Source of the DNA: Arthrobacter sp. C9C5
GTDB taxonomy: Bacteria > Actinomycetota > Actinomycetes > Actinomycetales > Micrococcaceae
Direction: 5' to 3'
NCBI RefSeq assembly: GCF_013359735.1
Contig: NZ_JABFMX010000016.1
Coordinates: forward strand, 1-64,000
Length of the DNA stretch: 64,000 nucleotides
Positions 54,975-63,973 of the stretch are shown in pieces (positions within the stretch are counted from its first letter, which is position 1; the number at the start of each line of letters is the position of its first letter). Below the pieces are notes generated by a model. That model was not told the origin of the DNA and ran no database searches. It saw only the letters and a list, made by a program, of their open reading frames with translations. A program made the position numbers and the translations under genes.

Positions 54975-55813
54975 GCCCAACTACTTCTGCCGCGCCTCCC
55001 GTGCGCGCGGAGTCGGCCGACCCTGCCGAAGGCGCGGCTGTTCCTGCAGCAATGCCTGCGGTAATGGCTGCTGACGCGGAGGAACGCACCCGGGACCGCG
55101 TCCTGGCGGCAGTGCTGGAACACGGTCCCATCAGCGCCGCGGAGCTCGGCGAGCTGCTGGGTTTCACTCCGGCGGCGGTTCGCCGTCACCTGGACCACCT
55201 CTCGCGTCACGGCGTGATCGAGGTCAAACGCGCGTCCCGTGCGGGCGCCGGCGCGGGACGCCCGGCCCGCCGCTACGTGCTCAGCTCGCAGGGCCAGTCC
55301 ACGCTGGGCAACGACTACCTCGACATCGCCAGCTCCGCGTTGCGGCGGCTGGGCGAAATGGCCGGCCAGGACGCGGTACGGGAGTTCGCCGTCGAGCGCT
55401 TCGCCGAGATGGAACGCCGCTACGCGCCTGAAATCGAGCGGGCGGGAACCGATATCACGGCCCGCGCGCAGGCCCTGTCCGAGGCGCTGAGCCGCGACGG
55501 TTTCGTCGCCTCGGCGCAGTCGATCGAGGCCAAGGCGCCGCTGCCGGCCGCCCTTTCCAGCGTCCAGCTCTGCCAGGGCCACTGCCCCATCCAGCAGCTC
55601 GCCGCGCAGTTCCCGGTGTTCTGCGATGTGGAGACTGAACTGTTCTCCCGGCTGGTCGGCGTCGATGTTCGCCGGCTCTCCACCCTGGCGCGCGGCGGCC
55701 ATGTCTGCACCACCCACATACCTACGGGCCGTCCGGCCGCCATCGGGGCTCCCAGCCCCGCGGGCCCCGGCAACCCGGACGAAGTATCCAACCATCTGCA
55801 AGAAAGGCCGTGA
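54971..55813 (+). CDS. sufR: SufR-type Fe-S-sensing transcriptional regulator
   Basis: Repressor of the suf operon, 280 residues. The winged helix-turn-helix ([20 protein letters not shown] and [20 protein letters not shown]) lies near residues 44-85. The predicted cluster ligands are Cys residues in [20 protein letters not shown] and the following CDVE (C-x3-C-x12-C, near 197-215). This fits a regulator that holds an Fe-S cluster and releases DNA when clusters are scarce. A long Ala/Pro-rich N-terminus precedes the DNA-binding domain. The ATG overlaps the mini-ORF stop, and its TGA overlaps the sufB ATG (TGATG). Confidence 0.92.
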   Translation: MSPTTSAAPPVRAESADPAEGAAVPAAMPAVMAADAEERTRDRVLAAVLEHGPISAAELGELLGFTPAAVRRHLDHLSRHGVIEVKRASRAGAGAGRPARRYVLSSQGQSTLGNDYLDIASSALRRLGEMAGQDAVREFAVERFAEMERRYAPEIERAGTDITARAQALSEALSRDGFVASAQSIEAKAPLPAALSSVQLCQGHCPIQQLAAQFPVFCDVETELFSRLVGVDVRRLSTLARGGHVCTTHIPTGRPAAIGAPSPAGPGNPDEVSNHLQERP

Positions 55814-57276
55814 TGACGGACCAACTATCAGAGAAGAAGGTTGCTGAATCCACTGTGATCTCGGAGATTCTGGAAAAGAATCCCGAGCTCCACGGAATCG
55901 GAACCTACGAATACGGCTGGGCCGACAAGAACGACGTCGGCGCCAATGCACGCCGTGGTATCGATGAGGACGTCGTACGTGACATCTCGGCCAAGAAGAA
56001 CGAGCCGGAATGGATGCTGGACCTGCGCCTGAAGGGCCTGAAGTACTTCGACCGCAAGCCCATGCCCACCTGGGGCGCGGACCTGTCCGGCATCGACTTC
56101 GACAACATCAAATACTTCGTGCGCTCCACGGAAAAGCAGGCCGCCACCTGGGAAGACCTGCCCGAGGACATCCGGAACACCTACGAGAAGCTGGGCATCC
56201 CGGAAGCCGAGCGCAGCCGCCTCGTCTCCGGCGTCGCCGCCCAGTACGAGTCCGAGGTCGTCTACCACCAGATCCGCGAGGACCTGGAAGCTCAGGGCGT
56301 TATCTTCCTGGACACCGACACCGCGCTCCGCGAACACCCGGAAATCTTCCAGGAGTACTTCGGCACCATCATCCCGGTGGGCGACAACAAGTTCGCGTCG
56401 CTGAACACGGCCGTCTGGTCCGGCGGTTCCTTCGTGTACGTGCCCAAGGGCGTCCACGTGGACATCCCGCTGCAGGCCTACTTCCGCATCAACACGGAAA
56501 ACATGGGCCAGTTCGAGCGCACCCTGATCATCGCGGACGAGGATTCCTACGTCCATTACATCGAGGGTTGCACCGCACCGATCTACACGTCGGACTCGCT
56601 GCACTCCGCCGTCGTGGAAATCATCGTGAAGAAGGGCGCCCGCGTCCGCTACACGACCATCCAGAACTGGTCCACTAACGTGTACAACCTGGTCACCAAG
56701 CGCGCCATCTGCGAAGAGGGCGCCACCATGGAGTGGATCGATGGCAACATCGGCTCCAAGGTGACCATGAAGTACCCGGCCGTCTACCTTGTGGGCGAAG
56801 GCGCCAAGGGCGAGACCCTCTCGATCGCGTTCGCCGGCGAAGGCCAGCACCAGGACACCGGCTCCAAGATGGTCCACATCGCGCCCAACACCAAGAGCTC
56901 GATCATCTCCAAGTCCGTGGCCCGCGGCGGCGGCCGGGCTGCCTACCGCGGCCTGGTCCAGGTCCGCGAAGGCGCCAAGCACTCGGCCAACACGGTCCGC
57001 TGTGACGCGCTGCTGGTGGACACCATCAGCCGCTCGGACACCTACCCGTACATCGACATCCGCGAGGACGACGTCACCATGGGCCACGAGGCCACGGTCT
57101 CGCGGGTCAGCGAAGAACAGCTGTTCTACCTGATGTCCCGCGGCATGCGCGAAGACGAGGCCATGGCGATGATCGTCCGCGGCTTCATCGAGCCGATTGC
57201 CCGCGAACTGCCGATGGAATACGCCCTCGAGCTGAACCGCCTGATTGAACTGCAGATGGAAGGATCGGTCGGTTAA
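55813..57276 (+). CDS. sufB: Fe-S cluster assembly protein SufB
   Basis: The scaffold subunit of the SufBCD complex, 487 residues. Family regions are [20 protein letters not shown] near residue 60, [20 protein letters not shown] near 200, [16 protein letters not shown] (with a conserved Cys, near 245) and [20 protein letters not shown] (Cys near 397). ATG 55813 is chosen, with AAAGG upstream; an overlapping GTG at 55810 is also possible. It overlaps sufR by one base and its stop overlaps sufD (TAATG), so translation is coupled. Confidence 0.97.
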   Translation: MTDQLSEKKVAESTVISEILEKNPELHGIGTYEYGWADKNDVGANARRGIDEDVVRDISAKKNEPEWMLDLRLKGLKYFDRKPMPTWGADLSGIDFDNIKYFVRSTEKQAATWEDLPEDIRNTYEKLGIPEAERSRLVSGVAAQYESEVVYHQIREDLEAQGVIFLDTDTALREHPEIFQEYFGTIIPVGDNKFASLNTAVWSGGSFVYVPKGVHVDIPLQAYFRINTENMGQFERTLIIADEDSYVHYIEGCTAPIYTSDSLHSAVVEIIVKKGARVRYTTIQNWSTNVYNLVTKRAICEEGATMEWIDGNIGSKVTMKYPAVYLVGEGAKGETLSIAFAGEGQHQDTGSKMVHIAPNTKSSIISKSVARGGGRAAYRGLVQVREGAKHSANTVRCDALLVDTISRSDTYPYIDIREDDVTMGHEATVSRVSEEQLFYLMSRGMREDEAMAMIVRGFIEPIARELPMEYALELNRLIELQMEGSVG

Positions 57277-58562
57277 TGACTGACATCACTACTGAAAAGG
57301 CCCGCATCGGCGCGCCCTCAGCCCAGCCGTTCATCAACGGTTTCACCGAGGAAGGCGAAAGCCTTTCACCGCTGAACGCCGCGGAGTCCAAGTCGCCGCT
57401 GGCCGGCGAAGCCGTCAAGCGCCACTCGCACGGCGGCGGCGTCGGCGTCCCGGACAGCTCACGCGCCGGCCGCCTGACCTCGTACAAGCTGGCGGACTTC
57501 AAGCCGCTGACCGGCATGGAGGAAGACTGGCGGTTCACCCCGCTCAAGCGCCTTCGCGGCCTGCACGCCGACGTCCTGAATGGTGCGGCGCCGTCTGTGG
57601 CCGTCACCGGCCCGGACAGCGTCCGGGTCGAGACCGTCGGCCGGGACGACGCCCGGATCGGCTCCGCCGCCATCCCCGAGGACCGGGTTTCCGCGAACGC
57701 CTGGGAGAACTTCACCGAGGCCACCGTCATCACGGTTCCCGCCGAGGTCCAGGCTGAGGGCGAGGTCAGCGTGGTGCTGACCGGCCAGGGCACCGGGGCG
57801 TCCGCGCAGCACGTTGTGATCGTCGCGGAGAAGTTCTCCAAGGCCGTCGTCGTCCTGGACCACCAGGGCACCGCCGTCGTCTCGGAAAACATCGAAATCC
57901 TGGTTGAGGACGGCGCGCAGCTCACCGTCATCTCGCTCCAGGAATGGAACGACGACGCCGTGCACGCCTCCTCCCAGCAGGCGAAGCTTGGCCGCGACGC
58001 CAAATTCAAGCACATCGTCGTCAGCCTCGGCGGCGACCTGGTCCGCGTCACGCCGTCGACCCGCTTCACCGCCCCCGGCGCCGAAGCGGAAATGTTCGGA
58101 CTGTACTTCGCCGACGCTGGCCAGCACCTTGAGCAGCGCCTCTTCGTGGACCATGCCGTCGCCAACTGCAAGTCCAACGTGCTCTACAAGGGCGCCCTGC
58201 AGGGCCGGAACGCGCACACCGTCTGGGTGGGCGACGTCCTGATCCGCAAGGAAGCAGAAGGCACCGACACGTACGAGGCCAACCGCAACCTGGTTCTCAC
58301 CGACGGTGCCCGCGCGGATTCCGTGCCCAACCTTGAGATCGAAACCGGCCTGATCGCCGGCGCCGGCCACGCCAGCGCCACCGGCCGCTTCGACGACGAG
58401 CACTTGTTCTACTTGATGGCCCGCGGTATTCCGGAAAAGGTGGCCCGCCGACTGGTGGTCCGCGGCTTCCTGAACGAGATCATCCAGCAGATCAAGGTTC
58501 CCGCCATCGAAGAGCGCCTCACGGCCGCCGTCGAGCGCGAGCTCGCCGCCACGGAAAACTAG
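57276..58562 (+). CDS. sufD: Fe-S cluster assembly protein SufD
   Basis: The structural partner of SufB in the scaffold complex, 428 residues, and related to SufB in its C-terminal half. Conserved regions are MEEDWRFTPLKRLRGLHADV near residue 80, the beta-helix core, RNAHTVWVGDVLIRKEAEGT near 311 and the C-terminal HLFYLMARGIPEKVARRLVV with GFLNEIIQQI. A His in the ARADSVPNLEIE region and the surrounding residues help hold the nascent cluster in other species. It overlaps sufB by one base. The next gene starts 31 nt later. Confidence 0.96.
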   Translation: MTDITTEKARIGAPSAQPFINGFTEEGESLSPLNAAESKSPLAGEAVKRHSHGGGVGVPDSSRAGRLTSYKLADFKPLTGMEEDWRFTPLKRLRGLHADVLNGAAPSVAVTGPDSVRVETVGRDDARIGSAAIPEDRVSANAWENFTEATVITVPAEVQAEGEVSVVLTGQGTGASAQHVVIVAEKFSKAVVVLDHQGTAVVSENIEILVEDGAQLTVISLQEWNDDAVHASSQQAKLGRDAKFKHIVVSLGGDLVRVTPSTRFTAPGAEAEMFGLYFADAGQHLEQRLFVDHAVANCKSNVLYKGALQGRNAHTVWVGDVLIRKEAEGTDTYEANRNLVLTDGARADSVPNLEIETGLIAGAGHASATGRFDDEHLFYLMARGIPEKVARRLVVRGFLNEIIQQIKVPAIEERLTAAVERELAATEN

Positions 58563-58593
58563 TGCACGGCACTAGGGAACACGGACAACGAAC

Positions 58594-58953
58594 ATGACGG
58601 AACAGCCAAAGGGCGAGCTGGTCTGCAGCGCCAGCGAGATCCAGGTCAAGCAGGCGCTGCGGATCCTGATCGACGACTACCCGGTAGCGGTCGTGAAGGA
58701 CTCGATGGGGGAGATCCACGCCATCGGCGACACCTGCTCGCACGCGGACATCTCGCTCTCCGAAGGCGAGGTGGAAGGCTGCAAGATCGAATGCTGGGGC
58801 CACGGCTCCCAGTTCGACCTGCGCAGCGGCCAGCCGCTCCAGCTGCCCGCCTACGATCCCGTGCCTGTCTTCGCCGTGACCATCCAGGATGACGACGTCT
58901 ACGTGGACGTCAGCACCATCCTGAACGGCGCCGAAGCTCCGAACTTCAGCTGA
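58594..58953 (+). CDS. Rieske [2Fe-2S] ferredoxin-like protein in the suf operon
   Basis: A 119-residue soluble Rieske-type protein similar to the ferredoxin subunits of ring-hydroxylating dioxygenases. The cluster ligands are clear: DTCSHADISL (C-x-H, near residues 48-50) and ECWGHGSQFD (C-x2-H, near 69-72). It lies between sufD and sufC, where E. coli and mycobacteria have no such gene. It may deliver electrons to cluster assembly or to another enzyme, but no oxygenase partner is encoded nearby. Its own ribosome site is weak; expression presumably follows from sufBD. Confidence 0.9.
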   Translation: MTEQPKGELVCSASEIQVKQALRILIDDYPVAVVKDSMGEIHAIGDTCSHADISLSEGEVEGCKIECWGHGSQFDLRSGQPLQLPAYDPVPVFAVTIQDDDVYVDVSTILNGAEAPNFS

Positions 58954-59065
58954 CCGCCGGGGCAAGCCACGCTTGTCCCGGCCAGGTCGGCAACCAGCAC
59001 CACAAAAACTTATCGACGAGAAACGCACCGCCGCCGAGGCGGGGGTGCAGAGGAGAACAAGACAC

Positions 59066-59863
59066 ATGTCTACTCTTGAGATCAAGGACCTGCACGTCAG
59101 CATTGACACCGAGCAGGGCACCAAGGAAATCCTGAAGGGCGTCAGCCTGACCATCAAGACCGGCCAGACCCACGCCATCATGGGTCCCAACGGCTCGGGC
59201 AAGTCCACCCTGGCCTCCACCATCGCCGGGCACCCGCGCTACAACGTCACGAGCGGCACCATCACGCTCGACGGCGAAGACGTCCTCGCGATGAGCGTTG
59301 ACGAGCGCGCCCGCGCCGGCCTGTTCCTGGCCATGCAGTACCCGGTCGAGGTTCCCGGCGTCAGCATGACCAACTTCTTGCGCACCGCCAAGACCGCAAT
59401 TGACGGCGAAGCCCCGAAGCTCCGCACCTGGACCAAGGACGTCAAGGCCGCCATGGCCCAGCTTCGCATCGACGCCGACTTCACCCAGCGCAACGTCAAC
59501 GAGGGCTTCTCCGGCGGCGAGAAGAAGCGCGTCGAGATCCTCCAGCTGGAGCTCTTCAAGCCCAAGTTCGCCATCCTCGACGAGACCGACTCAGGCCTGG
59601 ACGTCGACGCGCTCAAGGTTGTCTCCGAGGGCGTCAACCGCGCCCACGCCGAGGGCAACATGGGCACCCTGCTGATCACCCACTACACCCGGATCCTGCG
59701 CTACATCAAGCCGGAATTCGTGCACGTGTTCGTTGACGGCAAGGTTGTCGAAGAGGGCGGCCCGGAGCTGGCCGACCGCCTTGAAGAAGAAGGCTACGAC
59801 CGCTACCTCCCGGGCGCCGGAGCCGCCACCATCGCTGCCGCCGACGCCGCAGCACAGGCCTAG
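59066..59863 (+). CDS. sufC: Fe-S cluster assembly ATPase SufC
   Basis: The ABC-type ATPase that drives conformational change in SufBCD, 265 residues. Walker A is AIMGPNGSGKSTLASTIAGH near residue 38, the signature is EGFSGGEKKRVEILQLEL near 149 and Walker B is FAILDETDSGLDVDALKVVS near 172. LAMQYPVEVPGVSMTNFLR is a SufC-specific region. A 20-residue Ala-rich tail ends the protein. AGGAG lies just before the ATG. The 112-nt gap after the Rieske gene shows no hairpin. sufT follows after 13 nt, so sufS and sufU are absent here. Confidence 0.97.
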   Translation: MSTLEIKDLHVSIDTEQGTKEILKGVSLTIKTGQTHAIMGPNGSGKSTLASTIAGHPRYNVTSGTITLDGEDVLAMSVDERARAGLFLAMQYPVEVPGVSMTNFLRTAKTAIDGEAPKLRTWTKDVKAAMAQLRIDADFTQRNVNEGFSGGEKKRVEILQLELFKPKFAILDETDSGLDVDALKVVSEGVNRAHAEGNMGTLLITHYTRILRYIKPEFVHVFVDGKVVEEGGPELADRLEEEGYDRYLPGAGAATIAAADAAAQA

Positions 59864-59876
59864 TTAGGACTACGCC

Positions 59877-60209
59877 ATGACCGAAATCAATATGGCCCGC
59901 ACGGGCCTCGAGGATGTCGAAGAGGCACTCAAGGATGTGATCGACCCGGAACTCGGCGTGAACATCGTTGACCTGGGCCTGCTCTACGGCCTGAAGTACT
60001 CCGACGACGACGGCGCCCTGCTGATCGACATGACGCTGACCACGGCGGCCTGCCCGCTCACCGACGTGATCGAGGAACAGGTGGGCAAGGCCCTGGACGG
60101 CATTGTCGACGACTGGCGGCTGAACTGGGTGTGGATGCCGCCATGGGGTCCGGAACGGATCACCGAAGACGGCCGCGACCAGATGCGCGCCCTGGGCTTC
60201 AACATCTAA
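59877..60209 (+). CDS. sufT: SufT-like metal-sulfur cluster assembly factor (DUF59/MIP18)
   Basis: A 110-residue protein of the MIP18/DUF59 family, involved in maturation of Fe-S proteins. The family core is ALKDVIDPELGVNIVDLGLLYG near residues 14-35 and LTTAACPLTDVIEEQVGKAL near 54-73, with the conserved reactive Cys in TTAACPLT. The C-terminal stretch WMPPWGPERITEDGRDQMRALGF is typical. It is the last gene of the suf operon, 13 nt after sufC, and is followed by a very strong terminator. Confidence 0.92.
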   Translation: MTEINMARTGLEDVEEALKDVIDPELGVNIVDLGLLYGLKYSDDDGALLIDMTLTTAACPLTDVIEEQVGKALDGIVDDWRLNWVWMPPWGPERITEDGRDQMRALGFNI

Positions 60210-60219
60210 GGTCCCCACA

Positions 60220-60266
60220 ACGACGGCGGGCCCACCTCTTGGAGGTGGGCCCGCCGTCGTTTTTTC
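60220..60266. terminator. suf operon terminator
   Basis: A perfect 19-bp stem (60220-60238 with 60242-60260; arms begin ACGACGGCGGG) with loop TTG, followed by TTTTTC. This is the clearest intrinsic terminator in the window. Confidence 0.9.
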
Positions 60267-60278
60267 TGCCGTGATGGC

Positions 60279-60338
60279 ATCGATTGCTCCGCAACGGCCC
60301 TTTTGGAGGCCCATAACGGCGGTTTCGGAGCAGTCGAT
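60279..60338. repeat. 60-bp imperfect palindrome between sufT and the metallopeptidase gene
   Basis: The 60 bases read almost the same on both strands: 23 of 30 positions pair. The arms begin ATCGATTGCTCCG and ATCGACTGCTCCG. It lies 12 nt after the metallopeptidase stop on the minus strand and may act as its transcript end, or be a mobile palindromic element. Confidence 0.7.
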
Positions 60339-60350
60339 CGGGTTACGGGG

Positions 60351-61235
60351 TTAGGGGGTGGCGACCTTGAAGGTGTCGCACTGGTTGATGTCGCCGGTCT
60401 TGTAACCCTGGTAGAACCACTTCTGCCGCTGCGCGCTGGAGCCGTGGGTCCAGGACTCCGGCGAAACCCGGCCGGTGGCGGCCTTCTGAATCCGGTCATC
60501 GCCCACCGAGGAAGCCGCGGACAGGGCGTCCTGCAGGTCCTGCGTCTTGAGCGGTTCCAGGAACGGCTGACCGCTCTTCGGGTCCTTGGTGGTGGTGGCG
60601 TAGCGGACCCACAGCCCCGCGTAGCAGTCGGCCTGGAGCTCCACCCGCACCGCGCCGGACTGCGGACCCTGCGGATCCTGCTGGGCACGGTCGATGGTGC
60701 CGAGGACATTCTGGATATGGTGTCCGAACTCGTGGGCCACCACGTACTCCTGCGCCAGCGGCCCGCCAGAGGAGCCGAAGCGGTCCACGAGCTCCTGGAA
60801 GAAGCCCGGATCGAAATACGCCGTCTGGTCGGCGGGGCAGTAGAACGGGCCGACCTCCGAGGTGGCTGAGCCGCAACCGGTGTTGGTGGCGCCGCGGAAA
60901 AGGACCGTCTCCGGCTGCGGGTACTTCTTGTTGTACTGCGCCAGGTAGTCCGGCCAGAAGGCATTCAGGCTGTTGACCGTGCCCACGATCCGGCATTCCA
61001 GACGGGCGTCGGCGTCGGCGCCGGTCTTGCAGGCCGGTGCGGTGCTTTGGCTCTGGGTCTGGTCCTGGGTAGTGCCGGCCAGGCCCTCCAGGAGCTGCGG
61101 GTTGATGCCGAACAGCGCGGCCAACAGCAGCACTATGCCACCGCCGATCCCGCCGCCGATTTTGGTGCCGCGGCCCATGCCGCCGCGGCTCTGGACCTGC
61201 GACGGGTCCAGTTGCACGTTGTCATTGAAACTCAT
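60351..61235 (-). CDS. neutral zinc metallopeptidase family protein (YpfJ-like)
   Basis: A 294-residue protein of the YpfJ/neutral zinc metallopeptidase family. A membrane segment at residues about 26-44 (IGGGIGGGIVLLLAALFGI) anchors it, with the rest outside the membrane. The zinc site is VVAHEFGHHIQNVLG near residue 162 (HExxH in the form HEFGH), followed by VELQADCYAGLWVRY with the third ligand region. Cys residues near CKTGAD, ECRIVG, TGCGSA and FYCPAD suggest disulfides. Peptidase activity in this family is inferred. ATG 61235 is preceded by TATTGT at 6 nt, a leaderless pattern. Confidence 0.9.
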   Translation of the reverse strand: MSFNDNVQLDPSQVQSRGGMGRGTKIGGGIGGGIVLLLAALFGINPQLLEGLAGTTQDQTQSQSTAPACKTGADADARLECRIVGTVNSLNAFWPDYLAQYNKKYPQPETVLFRGATNTGCGSATSEVGPFYCPADQTAYFDPGFFQELVDRFGSSGGPLAQEYVVAHEFGHHIQNVLGTIDRAQQDPQGPQSGAVRVELQADCYAGLWVRYATTTKDPKSGQPFLEPLKTQDLQDALSAASSVGDDRIQKAATGRVSPESWTHGSSAQRQKWFYQGYKTGDINQCDTFKVATP

Positions 61236-61241
61236 GCTGTC

Positions 61242-61247
61242 ACAATA
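61242..61247 (-). promoter_or_regulatory. putative -10 box (TATTGT) for the metallopeptidase gene
   Basis: On the minus strand TATTGT lies 6 nt before the ATG at 61235. Confidence 0.4.
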
Positions 61248-61280
61248 TCCTTTCCCCGCGGCAGGGGCCCCGCCGCCCGG

Positions 61281-61286
61281 TAAAGT
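61281..61286 (+). promoter_or_regulatory. putative -10 box (TAAAGT) for the acyl-CoA-synthetase-like gene
   Basis: TAAAGT lies 7 nt before the ATG at 61294; no ribosome site is present. Confidence 0.4.
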
Positions 61287-61293
61287 TGATCCG

Positions 61294-62721
61294 ATGCCTT
61301 TTCTTGACAGACTCCAGCGTTGGGCCGATGAACGCCCCGACGGCACCGCCGTCGTCGTGGCTGGAAAACGCCTGAGCTGGTCCGAACTGCGGAACGCCGC
61401 GGCTGCGCTCGTCCCGGTGACGCCGGCCGTCACGGTGCTGGCCGAGCGCAACTCCACGGACTTTGCGGTCGCCTTCGCGGCCGCTGTCGCGGCCGGCCGC
61501 CGCTGCGCCGTGCTGGACCCCACGTGGCCGCGGCAGCTCCTGGACGGCATCACCGCTCGGATCGCGGATGCGGTCCCCGCCGACGGCGCAGGCCAGGGCG
61601 CCGGCCTGGGCAGCGAGCTCGCGGACGGGGCGCCGGAGTCACCTTTCCTGATCGGGCTCACCTCCGGCACGACGGCGCTGCCCAAGGCGTTCACCCGCTC
61701 GCGGCGCTCCTGGCGGTTGTCCTTCGAGTCTTCGCTCGAGTTTTTCGGCCTGCGGGGCGAGGACAGGACCCTCGCACCCGGACCCCTGGCCGCCAGCCTC
61801 AATCTCTATGCCCTGGCCGAATGCCTGTATGCCGGCTCCGAGTTCCACACCCTGGAACAGTTCGACGTCGGCGACGCGCACACCGCGGTCAGCCATGACG
61901 GCATCACCCGGCTGGTCCTGGTTCCCACCATGCTGCGGCTCCTCAGTGAGCGCGGCCTGGCCGGCGGCGTGGATGCCTCCGGCCTGCGGAGCATCATCTG
62001 TGCCGGCTCCAAGCTCGACGCGCGCACCCTGGAGGCCGCGCGCCGCTGGGCGCCGAACGCGACGATCTTCGAGTACTACGGCGCCGCGGAGCTCAGTTTC
62101 GTCGCCGGCGCGGGCCTGCGGCCGGGCGAGGCTCCGGCGTCCGGCGGGACGGGGAACGGCACGGGAATCGGCGGTCCGTTTCCCGGCGTCGAGATCAGGA
62201 TTCTCGACGACGGCGGCGCCCCGGTTCCGGACGGACGCGACGGCAACGTCTGCGTGCGCAGCGGAATGGTCAGCGACGGGTACCTGTGGGGCGACGACGG
62301 CGCGGCGCTGCAGTGCTTCGACGGCTGGTACACCGTGGGGGACCGGGGCTACCTGTCCGAAGGAACCCTGCATTTGCTGGGCCGCCGTTCGGACATGATT
62401 GTCACATCGGGAACCAACGTGTACCCACACGAGGTGGAACTCGCCCTCGCGTCCGTGCCGGGCGTCGCCGCCGCCATCGCCGCCGGGCAGCCGGACGACC
62501 TTCGCGGCCAGCGCGTCGTGGCCGCGGTACTGCCGTCCCACGGAGGCCTGACGGGCACGCAGCTGAAGGCCGGCGTCGAGGATGTCCTGGCCCGGAGCAA
62601 GCGTCCGCTGGATTACTACGCATTGACCGAGCTGCCCCTTACCGACCGCGGCAAGCCCAGCCGTCCGCTGCTGCTTGAGTGGATCGCCCGGAATGATCCA
62701 CGTGTCCGGCGCCTTGGCTGA
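61294..62721 (+). CDS. AMP-binding acyl-CoA synthetase-like protein
   Basis: A 475-residue member of the ANL adenylating superfamily, activating a carboxylic acid as an acyl-AMP for transfer to CoA. Core motifs are GLTSGTTALPKAF near residue 126 (A3, with Ala where Gly is usual), FEYYGAAELSFVAG near 259 (A5), WYTVGDRGYLSEG near 346 (A7), LGRRSDMIVTSGTNVYPHEV (A8) and TDRGKPSRP near 450 (A10 with the catalytic Lys). It is somewhat shorter than the usual 500-550 residues. The substrate is unknown. The stop lies 29 nt past the start of the thiolase gene, so the two are probably coupled and act on the same acyl-CoA pathway. Confidence 0.9.
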   Translation: MPFLDRLQRWADERPDGTAVVVAGKRLSWSELRNAAAALVPVTPAVTVLAERNSTDFAVAFAAAVAAGRRCAVLDPTWPRQLLDGITARIADAVPADGAGQGAGLGSELADGAPESPFLIGLTSGTTALPKAFTRSRRSWRLSFESSLEFFGLRGEDRTLAPGPLAASLNLYALAECLYAGSEFHTLEQFDVGDAHTAVSHDGITRLVLVPTMLRLLSERGLAGGVDASGLRSIICAGSKLDARTLEAARRWAPNATIFEYYGAAELSFVAGAGLRPGEAPASGGTGNGTGIGGPFPGVEIRILDDGGAPVPDGRDGNVCVRSGMVSDGYLWGDDGAALQCFDGWYTVGDRGYLSEGTLHLLGRRSDMIVTSGTNVYPHEVELALASVPGVAAAIAAGQPDDLRGQRVVAAVLPSHGGLTGTQLKAGVEDVLARSKRPLDYYALTELPLTDRGKPSRPLLLEWIARNDPRVRRLG

Positions 62722-63967
62722 GGATCCGCTGCGGTCCCGGACGCCTTCGCCGCTTGGGCCGCGCCGGGGCGGATTGTTGCCGGAGGGCCGGCAGCCCGTC
62801 ATCATCGCGGCGTTGCGGACCCCGGTCTGCCGGGCCCACGGCGCGCTAAAGACGTTCCAGGCCCACGAGCTGCTGGCGCCGGTATTGCGCCGCCTGCTGG
62901 CCGACGCGGGTGTTGCACCGGACCAGGTGACGGACGTCGTGGTCGGGAACGCGGTGGGCGGCGGCGGCAATGTCGCCCGGCTGGCGGCACTCGAGGCCGG
63001 GCTGGCCGTGAGCGTTCCCGGACTGACCGTGGACCGGCAGTGCGGGTCCGGCCTGGACGCGATCGTGCTGGCATCCCGGCTCGTCGCGTCCGGCGCCGAA
63101 TTCGGCGAGGGTTTCGGCGGCGGAGGCGTGTATCTCGCCGGCGGGGTGGAGAGCATCAGCACCGCACCACTGCGGGCCAGGCGCGGCGCCGACGGCGAGC
63201 CCCAGTTCTTCAGCCGCGCCCAGTTTGCCCCTGGCAGCATCGGCGACCCGGACATGGGCGTGGCCGCCGAGAACGTCGCCGCCTGCCATGGCATTGCGCG
63301 GCAACGGCAGGACGACTTCGCGCTGCGCAGCCACCGTCGGGCGCTCGACGCCGCAGCGGCCGGAACCTTCGCAGCCGAGACCGTCGCGCTGCCCGGGCCC
63401 GATGGTCCCGTGGGCTGCGACGACGGCCCGCGCCGCTCGCTGACCCCGGCGCTGCTGGCCCGGTTCCCTGCTGCGTTCGTCGCCGGCGGGACCGTGACCG
63501 CGGGCAACTCCTGCTTCGACGCGGACGGGGCAGCCGCCGTCGTGATCACCTCGCTGGCCCGCGCGCGCCAACTCGGCGCCCGCGACGGCCTGCTGGTCCT
63601 CGGGGCGGACACCGCGGGCGTGGAGCCGGCGCTGCTGGGGATGGGGGCGGCCGCCGCCGCGGAGCGCCTCCTCGCGAATACCGGCGTCGCGGCCGGGGAC
63701 CTCGGGCTGATCGAGTTCAACGAGGCGTTCGCATCCCAGACCCTGGCATGCCTCGATCACTTGGGCATCGACCCGCAACGCGCCAACCTCCACGGCGGCG
63801 CCCTCGCCCTGGGGCACGCCTACGGGGCGTCCGGCGCCGTGCTCGTGACCAGGTTGCTGGCCCAGGCCCGCCGGGAGCCCGTGAATGGCAGGCTGGCCCT
63901 GGCCATGATCAGCATCGCCGGCGGGATGGGCGCCGCTGCACTGTTCGAATACCGCTCGCTCCGGTAG
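62693..63967 (+). CDS. thiolase family protein with an altered second active-site Cys
   Basis: A 424-residue thiolase-fold protein. The nucleophilic Cys is present in VDRQCGSGLDAI near residue 115, as are IEFNEAFASQTLAC near 340 and LHGGALALGHAYGASGA near 363. The C-terminal motif that normally reads C-x-G-G-G is ALAMISIAGGMGAA, so the second catalytic Cys is replaced by Ser. Activity may be weakened or shifted to another reaction. ATG 62693 overlaps the acyl-CoA-synthetase-like gene; TTG 62675 is an alternative. The first 40 residues are Arg/Pro-rich and unlike other thiolases. A repeat begins 7 nt after the stop. Confidence 0.9.
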   Translation: MIHVSGALAEDPLRSRTPSPLGPRRGGLLPEGRQPVIIAALRTPVCRAHGALKTFQAHELLAPVLRRLLADAGVAPDQVTDVVVGNAVGGGGNVARLAALEAGLAVSVPGLTVDRQCGSGLDAIVLASRLVASGAEFGEGFGGGGVYLAGGVESISTAPLRARRGADGEPQFFSRAQFAPGSIGDPDMGVAAENVAACHGIARQRQDDFALRSHRRALDAAAAGTFAAETVALPGPDGPVGCDDGPRRSLTPALLARFPAAFVAGGTVTAGNSCFDADGAAAVVITSLARARQLGARDGLLVLGADTAGVEPALLGMGAAAAAERLLANTGVAAGDLGLIEFNEAFASQTLACLDHLGIDPQRANLHGGALALGHAYGASGAVLVTRLLAQARREPVNGRLALAMISIAGGMGAAALFEYRSLR

Positions 63968-63973
63968 TGCCCG

